From assembly GCF_019343475.1 (NCBI RefSeq), contig NZ_CP072453.1, forward strand, positions 3,100,001-3,164,000: a stretch of DNA of 64,000 bases, in the 5' to 3' direction. The position numbers and the translations under genes were made by a program. Source of the stretch: Providencia sp. R33. Its GTDB lineage: Bacteria > Pseudomonadota > Gammaproteobacteria > Enterobacterales > Enterobacteriaceae. A model generated the notes under the pieces. The model did no database searches, was not told the DNA's origin, and saw nothing but the letters and a program-made list of their open reading frames with translations. Shown in pieces: positions 26,578-35,400 of this stretch. Every line of letters starts with the position of its first letter. Position 1 is the first letter of the stretch.

Positions 26578-27625
26578 TATCGATTATTACCCTGAGAGTG
26601 GGACTAAATTCCTTTCAATATAACGCCTTACCTGCGTGCCTAATGTCCCTAAACAGAACACTCATGACCATTCCTCAACAGGTTCGTACCGAGGATTATG
26701 CTAACTTTTTCGCTCAAATTCCCACTAAGAATGAATATATCGCTAATAATTGACCTCAGTACGGTGTATATTCACTAATAAAGTAAAATAGCTAAATAAT
26801 ATACACCCCATTACTAGGCGGTTATTTAACAAGCTAATTTATAGGTAATTAAAATTCCAGTATTTTTATTATTAACCATCTCGCAAGAATATTATTAATG
26901 TATAGATATATTAATTGTACTTAATGAAACAATTTGACTTTTAATTTCCCCACTTCCTCTACATCTCTGTCATTCTGATATATCTACTTACCTAATTAAA
27001 TAAACATCTTATTGGGTATATTTATTTCTCACTCTAAAATAAATAAATTTAAAATAATTTATCATCATTAACCTTAATAAATATAAGTTATTTCATCAAA
27101 CCAAAAAAACCATAAAAATACCATATATTTCAATATTATATTGAAAATAAAAAGACCAAGTCGTGCTTTTGGTGTATTAAAGTTAGAAAGATAAAACTTG
27201 TTGATTATTTCATCATTAATTGGGTGAAATAAAATCAAATTTTAATAAAAAGATTATTTTTATATTTTCAGACCCCTCGCGTGACTTAACTCATATTTAG
27301 CATTTTCTTCTGAAACCCATTATTTTTATTTTTCATTAATGTAGTACAGAAAAAAATACTTAAGGCAAAATAATAAAGTTTACACCCGTACACTTTTAAT
27401 GACACTTGCATTTCAAAATTATTAATTAGCCAATAAATAAAATAGAGAAATCTTCGACAAACCCTTTACAGCACTGACCACACCAATTTACGTTCACATT
27501 CATTTCATCGACTTTTATTAACAAATGCTACCCCCACTTAACAATTTCAAAATATATGATAAGATCATCATCTCAATTTGAAATTATTTACTATATAAAA
27601 AACAAGATTGTTATTGAGGTTATAG
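26578..27625. other. Long AT-rich non-coding region before the L-amino acid deaminase gene
   Basis: Just over 1 kb, very AT-rich, with no credible reading frame on either strand. One visible element is a perfect dyad at 27128-27146 (TTTCAATA / TATTGAAA around TTA). It probably holds the deaminase promoter and regulator sites, and possibly a small RNA, but nothing further can be supported by eye. Confidence 0.6.
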
Positions 27626-29044
27626 ATGAAAATCTCGAGAAGAAAGCTATTATTAGGGGTTGGTGCTGCTGGTGTTCTGGCAGGGGGTGCAACAGTTGTT
27701 CCGATGATCCGTCGTGAAGGCCGTTTCGAATCTACACCATCGCGCGTACCAGCTGTTGCTGGCACTGAAGGCAAATTACCTGAGTCTGCAGATGCAGTCA
27801 TCATCGGTGCTGGCCTTCAAGGGATCATGACAGCAATTAACCTTGCTGAAAAAGGTCTGAATGTTGTTATTTGTGAAAAAGGCGTTGTCGGCGGTGAGCA
27901 ATCAGGCCGTGCATACAGCCAAATCATCAGCTATAAAACCTCACCAGCGATTTTCCCTTTACACCACTACGGAAAAATCCAATGGCTCGGTATGAACGAA
28001 AAAATCGGTGCTGATACTAGCTACCGTGTTCAAGGCCGTGTTGAAGTTCCTTCAAGCGAAGAAGATTTAGAAGTTTCAAGAGCTTGGATCAAAGCTGCGT
28101 CTGAAAACCCAGGTTTCGATACCCCATTACGTACTCGTATGATCGAAGGTACTGAACTGGCGAATCGTCTGGTTGATGCTCAAACTCCATGGAAAATCGG
28201 TGGATTTGAAGAAGACTCAGGTAGCCTTGACCCAGAAACTGTTACCCCAGCAATGGCGAACTACGCAAAATCAATCGGTATCCGTATCTATACCAATTGT
28301 GCAGTACGCGGCATTGAAACAGCGGGCGGTAAAATTTCCGATGTTGTGACTGAAAAAGGCGCTATCAAAACCTCTCGTGTCGTTCTGACTGGTGGTATTT
28401 GGTCTCGTCTGTTTATGGGCAACTTAGGTATTGATGTTCCAACGCTGAACGTCTACCTGTCACAGCAACGCATCTCAGGCGTTCCGGGTGCACCAAAAGG
28501 TAACGTCCACTTACCTAACGGTATTCACTTCCGTGAACAAGCTGATGGTACCTACGCGGTTGCACCACGTATCTTTACCAGCTCTGTCGTTAAAGACAGC
28601 TTCCTGTTAGGACCAAGATTCCTGCACGTATTAGGCGGCGGCGAATTACCATTAGAATTCTCTCTTGGTAAAGACTTATTTAACTCCTTCATGATGTCGA
28701 CATCTTGGAACTTAGATGAGAAGACACCATTTGAAGAGTTCCGTACTGCAACCAATACACCAAACAACGAACACTTAGATGGCGTTCTGGAAAGACTGAG
28801 AAATGAATTCCCAGTCTTTAAAGAGTCTAAAGTGGTTGAACGTTGGGGTGGTACCGTTGCACCAACGGATGATGAAATTCCAATTATTTCAACAGTCGAG
28901 CAGTACCCAGGCTTAGTCATCAATACCGCAACAGGTTGGGGTATGACAGAAAGCCCTGCATCTGGTCGCTTAACGGCTGAATTGTTGATGGGCGAAACAC
29001 CATTTATCGACCCAACGCCGTACAAACTTTCTCGTTTTAACTAA
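27626..29044 (+). CDS. Membrane-bound L-amino acid deaminase
   Basis: A 472-aa FAD enzyme that oxidises L-amino acids (aromatic and long aliphatic in known types) to 2-oxo acids and ammonia, passing electrons to the respiratory chain without releasing peroxide. It starts with a twin-arginine motif (SRRKLLLG) plus one hydrophobic segment, a Tat signal/anchor leaving the catalytic domain on the periplasmic side. The dinucleotide motif IIGAGLQGIMTAINLAEKG is at about 56-75, and the C-terminal INTATGWGMTESP segment is strongly conserved with Proteus enzymes. Secreted RidA follows. The gene is a Proteeae hallmark. Type I versus type II specificity is not assigned. Confidence 0.95.
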   Translation: MKISRRKLLLGVGAAGVLAGGATVVPMIRREGRFESTPSRVPAVAGTEGKLPESADAVIIGAGLQGIMTAINLAEKGLNVVICEKGVVGGEQSGRAYSQIISYKTSPAIFPLHHYGKIQWLGMNEKIGADTSYRVQGRVEVPSSEEDLEVSRAWIKAASENPGFDTPLRTRMIEGTELANRLVDAQTPWKIGGFEEDSGSLDPETVTPAMANYAKSIGIRIYTNCAVRGIETAGGKISDVVTEKGAIKTSRVVLTGGIWSRLFMGNLGIDVPTLNVYLSQQRISGVPGAPKGNVHLPNGIHFREQADGTYAVAPRIFTSSVVKDSFLLGPRFLHVLGGGELPLEFSLGKDLFNSFMMSTSWNLDEKTPFEEFRTATNTPNNEHLDGVLERLRNEFPVFKESKVVERWGGTVAPTDDEIPIISTVEQYPGLVINTATGWGMTESPASGRLTAELLMGETPFIDPTPYKLSRFN

Positions 29045-29070
29045 TAAACGAAAAAGTCGCGTTTTTTTTT

Positions 29071-29134
29071 ACTGGGATCTCTCTGTCAATGGAACTAGAC
29101 TAAAATTTAGTCTTAAGTGAAACCGATAGATCCC
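29071..29134 (+). promoter_or_regulatory. Nested stem-loop between deaminase gene and secreted ridA
   Basis: An inner dyad AGACTAAA-A-TTTAGTCT (29097-29113) is enclosed by an imperfect outer stem whose clearest part is GGGATCT (29074-29080) pairing with AGATCCC (29128-29134). It could act as attenuator, mRNA stabiliser or ridA regulatory element. No strong T-run follows the right arm. Confidence 0.5.
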
Positions 29135-29163
29135 GTTTACTTTGATAATGTTAAGGAGTTTAC

Positions 29164-29664
29164 ATGCGCTATAAAACTTTATTGCTTTCTCTGCCTTTAA
29201 TTTTAGGTGTAGCAAGTGCGAATGCAGCTGAAGATGTTAAACGCGTTCCAGTGAAAGGATTCCCTATCTCTGAATCAGTAGAAATCAGCGCGGGCAACCT
29301 TATTTTTCTAAGCGGAAAAGTACCTTCTAAAATCTCTGCAGATGCAAAAGAAGGCGTTTTAGAGTCTTACGGTAATACCGAAGCACAAACTATCAACGTG
29401 TTAAAACAAATCCAAGCTAACCTCGAAGGTATGGGTTTGACCATGAACGACGTTGTTAAAATGCAAGTATTCTTAGTTGGTGGTGAAGAAACTCAAGGTA
29501 CTATGGACTTTGCTGGCTTTATGGCTGGTTACAACAAGTTCTATGAGTCTGAGAAAGTCACTAATCTGCCAGCTCGTTCAACTTTCCAAGTCGCTAAACT
29601 GGCTAACCCAGCTTGGAGAGTGGAAATTGAAGTAACAGCAGTTCGTCCTGCTGCAAAAAAATAA
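29164..29664 (+). CDS. Periplasmic RidA/YjgF-family imine deaminase-like protein
   Basis: A 166-aa Rid-family protein with a clear signal peptide (about residues 1-21, ending ASANA), so it is exported; most Rid proteins are cytosolic. The domain shows ISAGNLIFLSGKVP, a GMGLTMNDVVKMQVFL helix-strand and the conserved active-site Arg in NLPARSTFQVAKL. Rid enzymes hydrolyse reactive 2-imino/enamino acids. The gene directly follows the periplasm-facing L-amino acid deaminase, whose first product is an imino acid, so the two probably work together. An AAGGAG site precedes the ATG. Confidence 0.88.
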   Translation: MRYKTLLLSLPLILGVASANAAEDVKRVPVKGFPISESVEISAGNLIFLSGKVPSKISADAKEGVLESYGNTEAQTINVLKQIQANLEGMGLTMNDVVKMQVFLVGGEETQGTMDFAGFMAGYNKFYESEKVTNLPARSTFQVAKLANPAWRVEIEVTAVRPAAKK

Positions 29665-29905
29665 GTTATTCTAGCGAATAGCAAATCGATAATGGGGCAT
29701 AGCAATATGCCTCGTTATATTCTTTATTTCACTCCTACCTTCCTCTTTTTTCGATGTACACCTTTGTTTAATTAATCTTTTTACTGCATACACTCTTGTT
29801 TCGCTCACAAATTACCATTCATATTCTGTGCAAGCCAACCCCCGCTCTTTATAATCATTTATAACCTCTTAGCTCGGTAAAACTATCGCATTGCAGGTAA
29901 TCATC

Positions 29906-30877
29906 ATGACACACAACACCGTCAGCCGCATGAATTTAGACCACCTAAAAACATTCCATTATGTTGCTAAAAGTGGCAGTTTTACCCAAGCTGCACATAT
30001 TTTATTTCTCAGCCAACCCGCTGTTAGCCAACAAATTCAAGGTCTAGAAAACTCACTTCGCGTGTCCTTGTTTGATCGCTCACGAAAAAAAATCACTCTA
30101 ACCAGTGAAGGAAAAGTACTTTACAGTTATACCGAGAGGTTATTCGCTTTATTTGATGAAATTGAGCACGTTTTTCAAGACCTAAATTTATTGCAAACAG
30201 GCACTCTCACTATTGCCGCCACTGCCGTCATGGGAGGTTATTACTTACCCGATATCCTCAAAAAATTTAATGCACGTTACCCACTTATTCATATCAAAAT
30301 TAAAATCGGTAATTCCCAACAAGTGATGGATTGGGTGGCTAATCAAGAGGCCGAAATTGGTTTAGCTGGCCGAGTGCCAATTGTACCAAACGTCAATCAG
30401 GTGTTTTTGCATCGGGAACCTTATGTGGCTGTTGTAGGAACAAACTCACCGCTATTACAACTTCAACGCCCCTTGACCATCAATGAATTCACCAATTCCT
30501 CGCTCGTTATGCGGGAAAAAGGCACCCGAACGCGAGCAAAAATTGAAGATTGGTTAAAAATAAATTCGCCACAAAGTGATGCAACAGCCCCTGTCATTAC
30601 CGTGACAAATTTAGAAGCAACTAAGCGGCTTATCGCAACGGGTTTTGGGATCACTGCTTTACCTTATCTCAGTGTTATTGACGATATTAGCGCAGGAAAA
30701 TTAATCCAATTACAAATAAATGGCTTCGATATGAATGCGGATTATTATTTAACTTATCAAACCAATCGTTCCTTATCTGCTGCTGCTTTTCAATTTATTA
30801 TGTTATTACGCGAAATCTCGAATGAAATTCGGTTAAACAGTGATATTGAGCAACTTATTCATGCAGAAAATATCTAA
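29906..30877 (+). CDS. LysR-family transcriptional regulator
   Basis: A 323-aa LysR-type regulator. The HTH is at about residues 9-66 (LKTFHYVAKSGSFTQAAHIL, then SQPAVSQQIQGLE), followed by a substrate-binding-like domain with MREKGTRTRAKIEDWL and FGITALPYLSV; it is of the CysB/CbbR-like branch. The ATG at 29906 has AGGTAA upstream; a TTG at 29891 is less likely. It lies between the deaminase-ridA pair and the CYTH cassette, on the same strand as both, and could regulate either. The effector is unknown. Confidence 0.88.
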   Translation: MTHNTVSRMNLDHLKTFHYVAKSGSFTQAAHILFLSQPAVSQQIQGLENSLRVSLFDRSRKKITLTSEGKVLYSYTERLFALFDEIEHVFQDLNLLQTGTLTIAATAVMGGYYLPDILKKFNARYPLIHIKIKIGNSQQVMDWVANQEAEIGLAGRVPIVPNVNQVFLHREPYVAVVGTNSPLLQLQRPLTINEFTNSSLVMREKGTRTRAKIEDWLKINSPQSDATAPVITVTNLEATKRLIATGFGITALPYLSVIDDISAGKLIQLQINGFDMNADYYLTYQTNRSLSAAAFQFIMLLREISNEIRLNSDIEQLIHAENI

Positions 30878-31042
30878 AAAACCGCAACTGAATAACATAA
30901 TCGCAACAATAAGAATTGCTTATTATACGCATACAACTTGCTGATTTTTGGTTCTTCTTTGAGTGTGCAAAGATGAATTTAAATAAAAATTCATCCCAAA
31001 AATAGGATTTTAAAATCCTCGCCCTACTCAGGAGTAACCATT

Positions 31043-31513
31043 ATGGCTAAAGAAATTGAACGTAAATTTTTAGTATCGGGTGATTCATGGAGAGAATTAG
31101 CAAAAGGAGTTCGTTATACCCAAGGATATTTAAATAGTCAGAAAGAGCGTACCGTTAGAATAAGAACTATCGATGATAAAGCATTCCTGACAATTAAAGG
31201 ACTCACTGTGGGTATCACTCGCACAGAATATGAGTATGAAATCCCCTACGCTGACTGTGTTGCCATGCTGACTCAACTGGCAGAGCAGCCCATTATTGAT
31301 AAAAAACGCTACAAAATACCTTATGACGGATTGGTGTGGGAAGTTGATGAATTTTTTGGGGTGAATGAAGGCTTAATTGTCGCCGAAGTTGAACTTAGCG
31401 ATGAAAACCAAGCATTCAAAAAACCAGATTGGGTAGGTGAGGAGATTTCGTCAGATCCGAAATACTTTAACTCTAATCTCGTTGCTAATCCTTATACTAC
31501 TTGGAAAAAATAA
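31043..31513 (+). CDS. CYTH-domain protein, probable inorganic triphosphatase
   Basis: A compact 156-aa CYTH (triphosphate tunnel metalloenzyme) protein. It has the diagnostic ExExK motif at residues 4-8 (EIERKF), an RTVRIRTIDDKAFLTIKG strand pair, basic residues DKKRY, and the acidic EVDEF and AEVELSDE segments that bind metal. Small bacterial CYTH proteins of this kind usually hydrolyse tripolyphosphate; some are class IV adenylate cyclases or thiamine-triphosphatases. It heads a four-gene cassette on the plus strand. CYTH assignment is firm, substrate inferred. Confidence 0.88.
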   Translation: MAKEIERKFLVSGDSWRELAKGVRYTQGYLNSQKERTVRIRTIDDKAFLTIKGLTVGITRTEYEYEIPYADCVAMLTQLAEQPIIDKKRYKIPYDGLVWEVDEFFGVNEGLIVAEVELSDENQAFKKPDWVGEEISSDPKYFNSNLVANPYTTWKK

Positions 31514-31523
31514 GGGGAACCCC

Positions 31524-32156
31524 ATGAATACGCTCACAAAAAATGTCGCTATCTCTGAAGAAGAGGCCAGTAAAATTATTCCTCGTGCTGAATTTCGAAT
31601 TTTCGGTCATGACTTAATCCATAATCTTGAAGCCAAAATTTGGGATGTCAAAGCAACGCTGTACGCTGCGCGAAAAATACCACTGGAAACTTATTTCCTG
31701 TCTGAAAAAACAAATAATTCCAACGTAAAAGTCCGCGATGGCCTATTAGATATCAAAGTCAAAGTCGGCGAAACCAAAGAAGGATATGAAATATTTCAGC
31801 CCCGTGGCAAGTTTCAATTTCCTGTAAAAAAAGAAGAGCTCGCCATTATCTTGTCACACCTTGAAGTCGATATTTCTCTTGAGAAAGAGACATACGAACT
31901 AGAGGAATTTAAACAACTTGTTCGCCAACACCCTCTATTAAACGCAGTAACTGTCGAAAAAATGCGCTATGGATTTATGGTCGATGGCATCATCTGTGAA
32001 TTTGCCCGTGTTTGGTTCAATGGCGCATTAATGGAAACTGCCTGCTGTGAAAGTGAAGACTATGAAAAAATGCAAGGCGTAGTCAAAGCCTTAGGTATTG
32101 AAAATCAACCCAACGTAAATTACTTAAAAGCCGCCAAACGGGTTGTTGGCATGTAG
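31524..32156 (+). CDS. Divergent CYTH-like protein
   Basis: A 210-aa protein without a name I recognise. Its layout parallels the preceding CYTH protein: VKVRDGLLDIKVKV resembles the neighbour's RIRTIDDKAFLTIKG; VEKMRYGFMVDGIICEFARVWFNG lines up with the neighbour's DKKRYKIPYDGLVWEVDEFFG; and METACCESED resembles AEVELSDE. The ExExK motif is not present (AEFRIF instead), so it may be a non-catalytic or differently specific partner. The ATG at 31524 follows AAGGGG, 10 bp after the CYTH stop; an upstream in-frame start lies inside the CYTH gene and is unlikely. Confidence 0.7.
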   Translation: MNTLTKNVAISEEEASKIIPRAEFRIFGHDLIHNLEAKIWDVKATLYAARKIPLETYFLSEKTNNSNVKVRDGLLDIKVKVGETKEGYEIFQPRGKFQFPVKKEELAIILSHLEVDISLEKETYELEEFKQLVRQHPLLNAVTVEKMRYGFMVDGIICEFARVWFNGALMETACCESEDYEKMQGVVKALGIENQPNVNYLKAAKRVVGM

Positions 32157-32242
32157 TTCGGTTAATGCATATCGTTATTCATCTCACTGGGCCGCGGCTC
32201 TACCAATCGGCCCTTAAATGATAATAATAAAAGGAGATAGGT

Positions 32243-33811
32243 ATGTCAGCGAATAGTAAGCCAAGTTTTGATCCCCTTGATATGCGGAATTATTCCTTAG
32301 AAAAATTCCGTGATATTAAAGCGGGTCCACTAATGCAAAATCTCAAATTAATTGGTGTCCCCTTAGCTATTCTCTCATTCCTTTTTTTCGAATTACAATG
32401 GTGCGGTACAATTGATGTGTTTGAATCTCAAACTAAAGTACCGGCTGCCCACTGCTATAGCGCAATGGGGATCTTCGTTGCCTCATTAATTCTCTGGCTC
32501 ACAGAGGCCATTCCAAATTACCTCACATCCTTGATTGTCGTGGTGGTCGTTATTGTAACTGGTGTCATGAAGATGCGACCTGCTTTTGCTATGTTGGGTG
32601 AGCCTGTCATGATCTTAAACATCGCGAGCTTTATTCTTGCCAGTGCACTCGTCACTACAGGGCTGGCAAAACGAATTTCGTTGATGTTAGTTTTAAAAAC
32701 CAAAAATCACTTAACCATGCTGTTTCTCTGTTTTGTCGCACTCAACCTGATTTTTGGTGCATTTATCAGTGCAACCTCAGCAAAAACTGCCCTTTTATTG
32801 CCTCTCTTTATGGTAATTTCTGCCATCTATGGTGCAACAGGCGGCGCACAACGCAATAACGTAGGCCGGAATATGGTGCTACTAAACCTGCTAGCAAATA
32901 ACGTCTCTGCCAGCGCATTTTTAACTGGTTCGGCAGCTAATTTACTGGCTGCCGCAATGTTAGAAAAAGCAGGTGCATTAGTCACTTACCAAGATTGGTT
33001 TATTGCCCTCTTCCCACTCGCTGTGATCCAGTGTTTAGTTGCATGGTGGACGGGTACACGCGTTATTTTCCGCATTACAGATGAAGAAAAAACGCCGAAA
33101 TTAGAAGGCGGTATGGGACGCCTGCAGACAGAATACGAAATGCTTGGGAAAGTCAAAATCAGTGAAATCAAAGCCGGTATCGTTTTTCTCTTAGTTTTAC
33201 TCTTGTGGTCTACGGGAAAATGGACAGGTCTACGTGCTGAAGTTGTCGCTCTTGCTGGTGCATGTATCGTACTCATGCCATCGTTTTCTCGCTTACCTGC
33301 AATGGGCGTCATGAAATGGAATGATGCGGATATTCCGTGGCATATGTTGATGTTTAGCTTTGGTGCATACGTCTTAGGCGGCATGATGGACCAAACTGAT
33401 ATCGTAGGTTTATATGTTCACAAAGCATTTGACCATTGGAATATTGACCCTCAAGGTGCAGGAAAGCTGCTCGTCTTTGCTATATTAAGTGCTGTTTTTG
33501 CCCTGACAACATTGATTAGTGAAAGTAAAACCGCCCGTACCATTATTCTATTCCCGATTATTATCGCAATTGCACAACGGTATGATTGGGATTTAGTTGG
33601 CTTCTGTTTACCGATGGCGTTTATGATTAACCAAGTGTATGTCCTGTATTTTAATTCTAAGCCTGCCAATATCAGCTATTTAACAGACCAATATTCAACT
33701 GGTGACTCATTTAAATATGGTATGATTCAACTTGTCCTTATCTGGATACTGCTAATTCTGTGGACTCATTACGTAATGCCACTCATGGGTTTTAACAGTT
33801 ATCTTTGGTAA
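32243..33811 (+). CDS. SLC13/DASS-family anion permease
   Basis: A 522-aa inner-membrane transporter with about eleven hydrophobic helices and the two-fold internal repeat of the divalent-anion:Na+ symporter family. The two re-entrant loops that normally carry SNT motifs read SATSAKTA (about 176-183) and SESKTA (about 426-431). Both therefore have a lysine one residue before the Thr, which suggests altered or absent sodium coupling. Family substrates are dicarboxylates, citrate, sulfate or phosphate. Co-location with CYTH proteins raises a phosphate or polyphosphate link. AGGAG ribosome site. Confidence 0.85.
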   Translation: MSANSKPSFDPLDMRNYSLEKFRDIKAGPLMQNLKLIGVPLAILSFLFFELQWCGTIDVFESQTKVPAAHCYSAMGIFVASLILWLTEAIPNYLTSLIVVVVVIVTGVMKMRPAFAMLGEPVMILNIASFILASALVTTGLAKRISLMLVLKTKNHLTMLFLCFVALNLIFGAFISATSAKTALLLPLFMVISAIYGATGGAQRNNVGRNMVLLNLLANNVSASAFLTGSAANLLAAAMLEKAGALVTYQDWFIALFPLAVIQCLVAWWTGTRVIFRITDEEKTPKLEGGMGRLQTEYEMLGKVKISEIKAGIVFLLVLLLWSTGKWTGLRAEVVALAGACIVLMPSFSRLPAMGVMKWNDADIPWHMLMFSFGAYVLGGMMDQTDIVGLYVHKAFDHWNIDPQGAGKLLVFAILSAVFALTTLISESKTARTIILFPIIIAIAQRYDWDLVGFCLPMAFMINQVYVLYFNSKPANISYLTDQYSTGDSFKYGMIQLVLIWILLILWTHYVMPLMGFNSYLW

Positions 33812-33853
33812 AAAAGAGAATGCCATTAATGTGAAGAAGCATAAAGGAATAAT

Positions 33854-35320
33854 ATGATTAAAGAGTCTCTCAAGATCCACGGAAAAAAACAGTTTGAAAT
33901 CAAACAAAAGGTTTTATTTCCGCGCAAATCTAAGGAGATCCGCTATCAAGTTGAAACGTTTTTCTTTTTGCCTTCTTCACTGCAAGTCAATCCAGATCTT
34001 TACACCGCATCGAGCCTCCAGCGCAGTCTAAAAAACTATATTAGATTGCGCCCACCCACAGTAAAACTGTCGTCATTAGCCACTGAAAATGGGGAACTCG
34101 ATGAGCTTAAACAGTGGTTAGAGAAGTGCGAACCGCAAAACCCTCCGTCACTGGATGAATATGAAAATAAACTCAAACGGTACGCATTAACCTTTAAACG
34201 CACTGTGCGTTTGAATCTCAAAATGGTGAGCCAAAACCCACAGCGACAAACGCCTGAGTATTTAACTGATCTACTTGCTGATATTGAAAAGTGCCTTAAC
34301 TGCTATCGTACACTTTCCATTTATACTGCCAGTATTGAAACTGAAATTCACTCAAATGCGTTTTCGTACTGCGACGAATTCATGACCTACTACACCATGA
34401 ATTACCTGCACGATTTACTGGCAGATAAACAATTGCCATTACGCGAAGAGATGCGCCATTTTTGGTATCAAGAAATGCGCTACTTAAAAAAACATTACCC
34501 AGATTGTTTTCCCAGTAACGAAACCGATGCAGAGTTAGTGACTTACCGCCGCAACTTACTCAAAAAGTACATTAATCGCTATTTGTATCTGGATATTCGC
34601 CATAAGCGAGGCTTACCGCTACTTTTGCATTCTATTTATGGTATTGCAGCGGCAATTTCGATGATTTTCGCCACCTTAATTGCGTTTCTTTGGCAGGGGA
34701 AATATGGTGCACTCAGCGCTAATCTCTTTTTAGCCATGGTCATTGGTTATATTTTCAAAGATAGACTAAAAGAAATCGGCCGCGAGCAGCTATATCGCAT
34801 TTTTCAAAAATGGATACCTGATAGACAGTTACGCATTTATCGCGAAGGTGTCAAAGCCCCTGTGGGGGTGTGTAAAGAGTCTTTTCGGTTTATCAGTGAA
34901 GCCATGTTATCGCCCGATATTCGCGAGATGCGCCAACAATCCCACTGGGTGAATTTAGTGAATGTGCAGCGCGTGGAAGATATTTTGTACTACCGAAAAG
35001 ATGTCCTGTTGCACAATCGTCAAGCGGTGTTTGAAAAGAACCAATCGTCGATAGCAGATATCACCCGCTTTAATATTTCAGATTTTTTAAAATACATTGA
35101 TATTAGCTATGAAGAATTAACGGTGAATGACGAAGAGCCCGCCATGATTAGTGAAAAGGTCTATCATATTTACTTATGCCGCCGCGTGACAATGGATAAA
35201 AAGACCTACAATGAGCTAGCGCGCTTAGTCGTTAATGCTGACGGAATTAAGCGCTTGGAAGTGCTTCAGTCGTTAGATTTGCTGAATACAGAAGAAGATA
35301 TTGAAATTTCTCCGCCATAA
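33854..35320 (+). CDS. Uncharacterised two-TM protein in the CYTH/SLC13 cassette
   Basis: A 488-aa protein that I do not recognise. A basic N-terminal part and a long helical, cytoplasmic-looking region come first. Two adjacent hydrophobic helices lie at about residues 255-303 (LLLHSIYGIAAAISMIFATL and ANLFLAMVIGYIF), then a basic juxtamembrane stretch (KDRLKEIGREQLYRIFQKW) and a C-terminal soluble domain of about 170 aa. It starts 42 bp after the permease with an AAAGGAA site, so it is probably co-transcribed. Topology suggests two cytoplasmic domains joined by a membrane hairpin. No function is assigned. Confidence 0.8.
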   Translation: MIKESLKIHGKKQFEIKQKVLFPRKSKEIRYQVETFFFLPSSLQVNPDLYTASSLQRSLKNYIRLRPPTVKLSSLATENGELDELKQWLEKCEPQNPPSLDEYENKLKRYALTFKRTVRLNLKMVSQNPQRQTPEYLTDLLADIEKCLNCYRTLSIYTASIETEIHSNAFSYCDEFMTYYTMNYLHDLLADKQLPLREEMRHFWYQEMRYLKKHYPDCFPSNETDAELVTYRRNLLKKYINRYLYLDIRHKRGLPLLLHSIYGIAAAISMIFATLIAFLWQGKYGALSANLFLAMVIGYIFKDRLKEIGREQLYRIFQKWIPDRQLRIYREGVKAPVGVCKESFRFISEAMLSPDIREMRQQSHWVNLVNVQRVEDILYYRKDVLLHNRQAVFEKNQSSIADITRFNISDFLKYIDISYEELTVNDEEPAMISEKVYHIYLCRRVTMDKKTYNELARLVVNADGIKRLEVLQSLDLLNTEEDIEISPP

Positions 35321-35342
35321 TTTATGGCTTTTATCTCATTAG

Positions 35343-35377
35343 CACAAAACACAAAACACAAAACACAAAACACAAAA
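35343..35377 (+). repeat. Five perfect copies of a 7-bp tandem repeat
   Basis: CACAAAA repeated five times without mismatch, 23 bp after the stop of the two-TM gene and just before the palindromic repeat array. Such tracts can change copy number by slippage; being downstream of a stop, no phase-variation effect is evident. Confidence 0.9.
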
Positions 35378-35400
35378 AATATTCTAACTAATTTAGGTTG

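Noticed and set aside
27626..29044. Glycine oxidase or DadA-type D-amino acid dehydrogenase
   Set aside because: The Tat-type N-terminal anchor and the close correspondence to Proteus L-amino acid deaminase motifs favour the L-specific deaminase.
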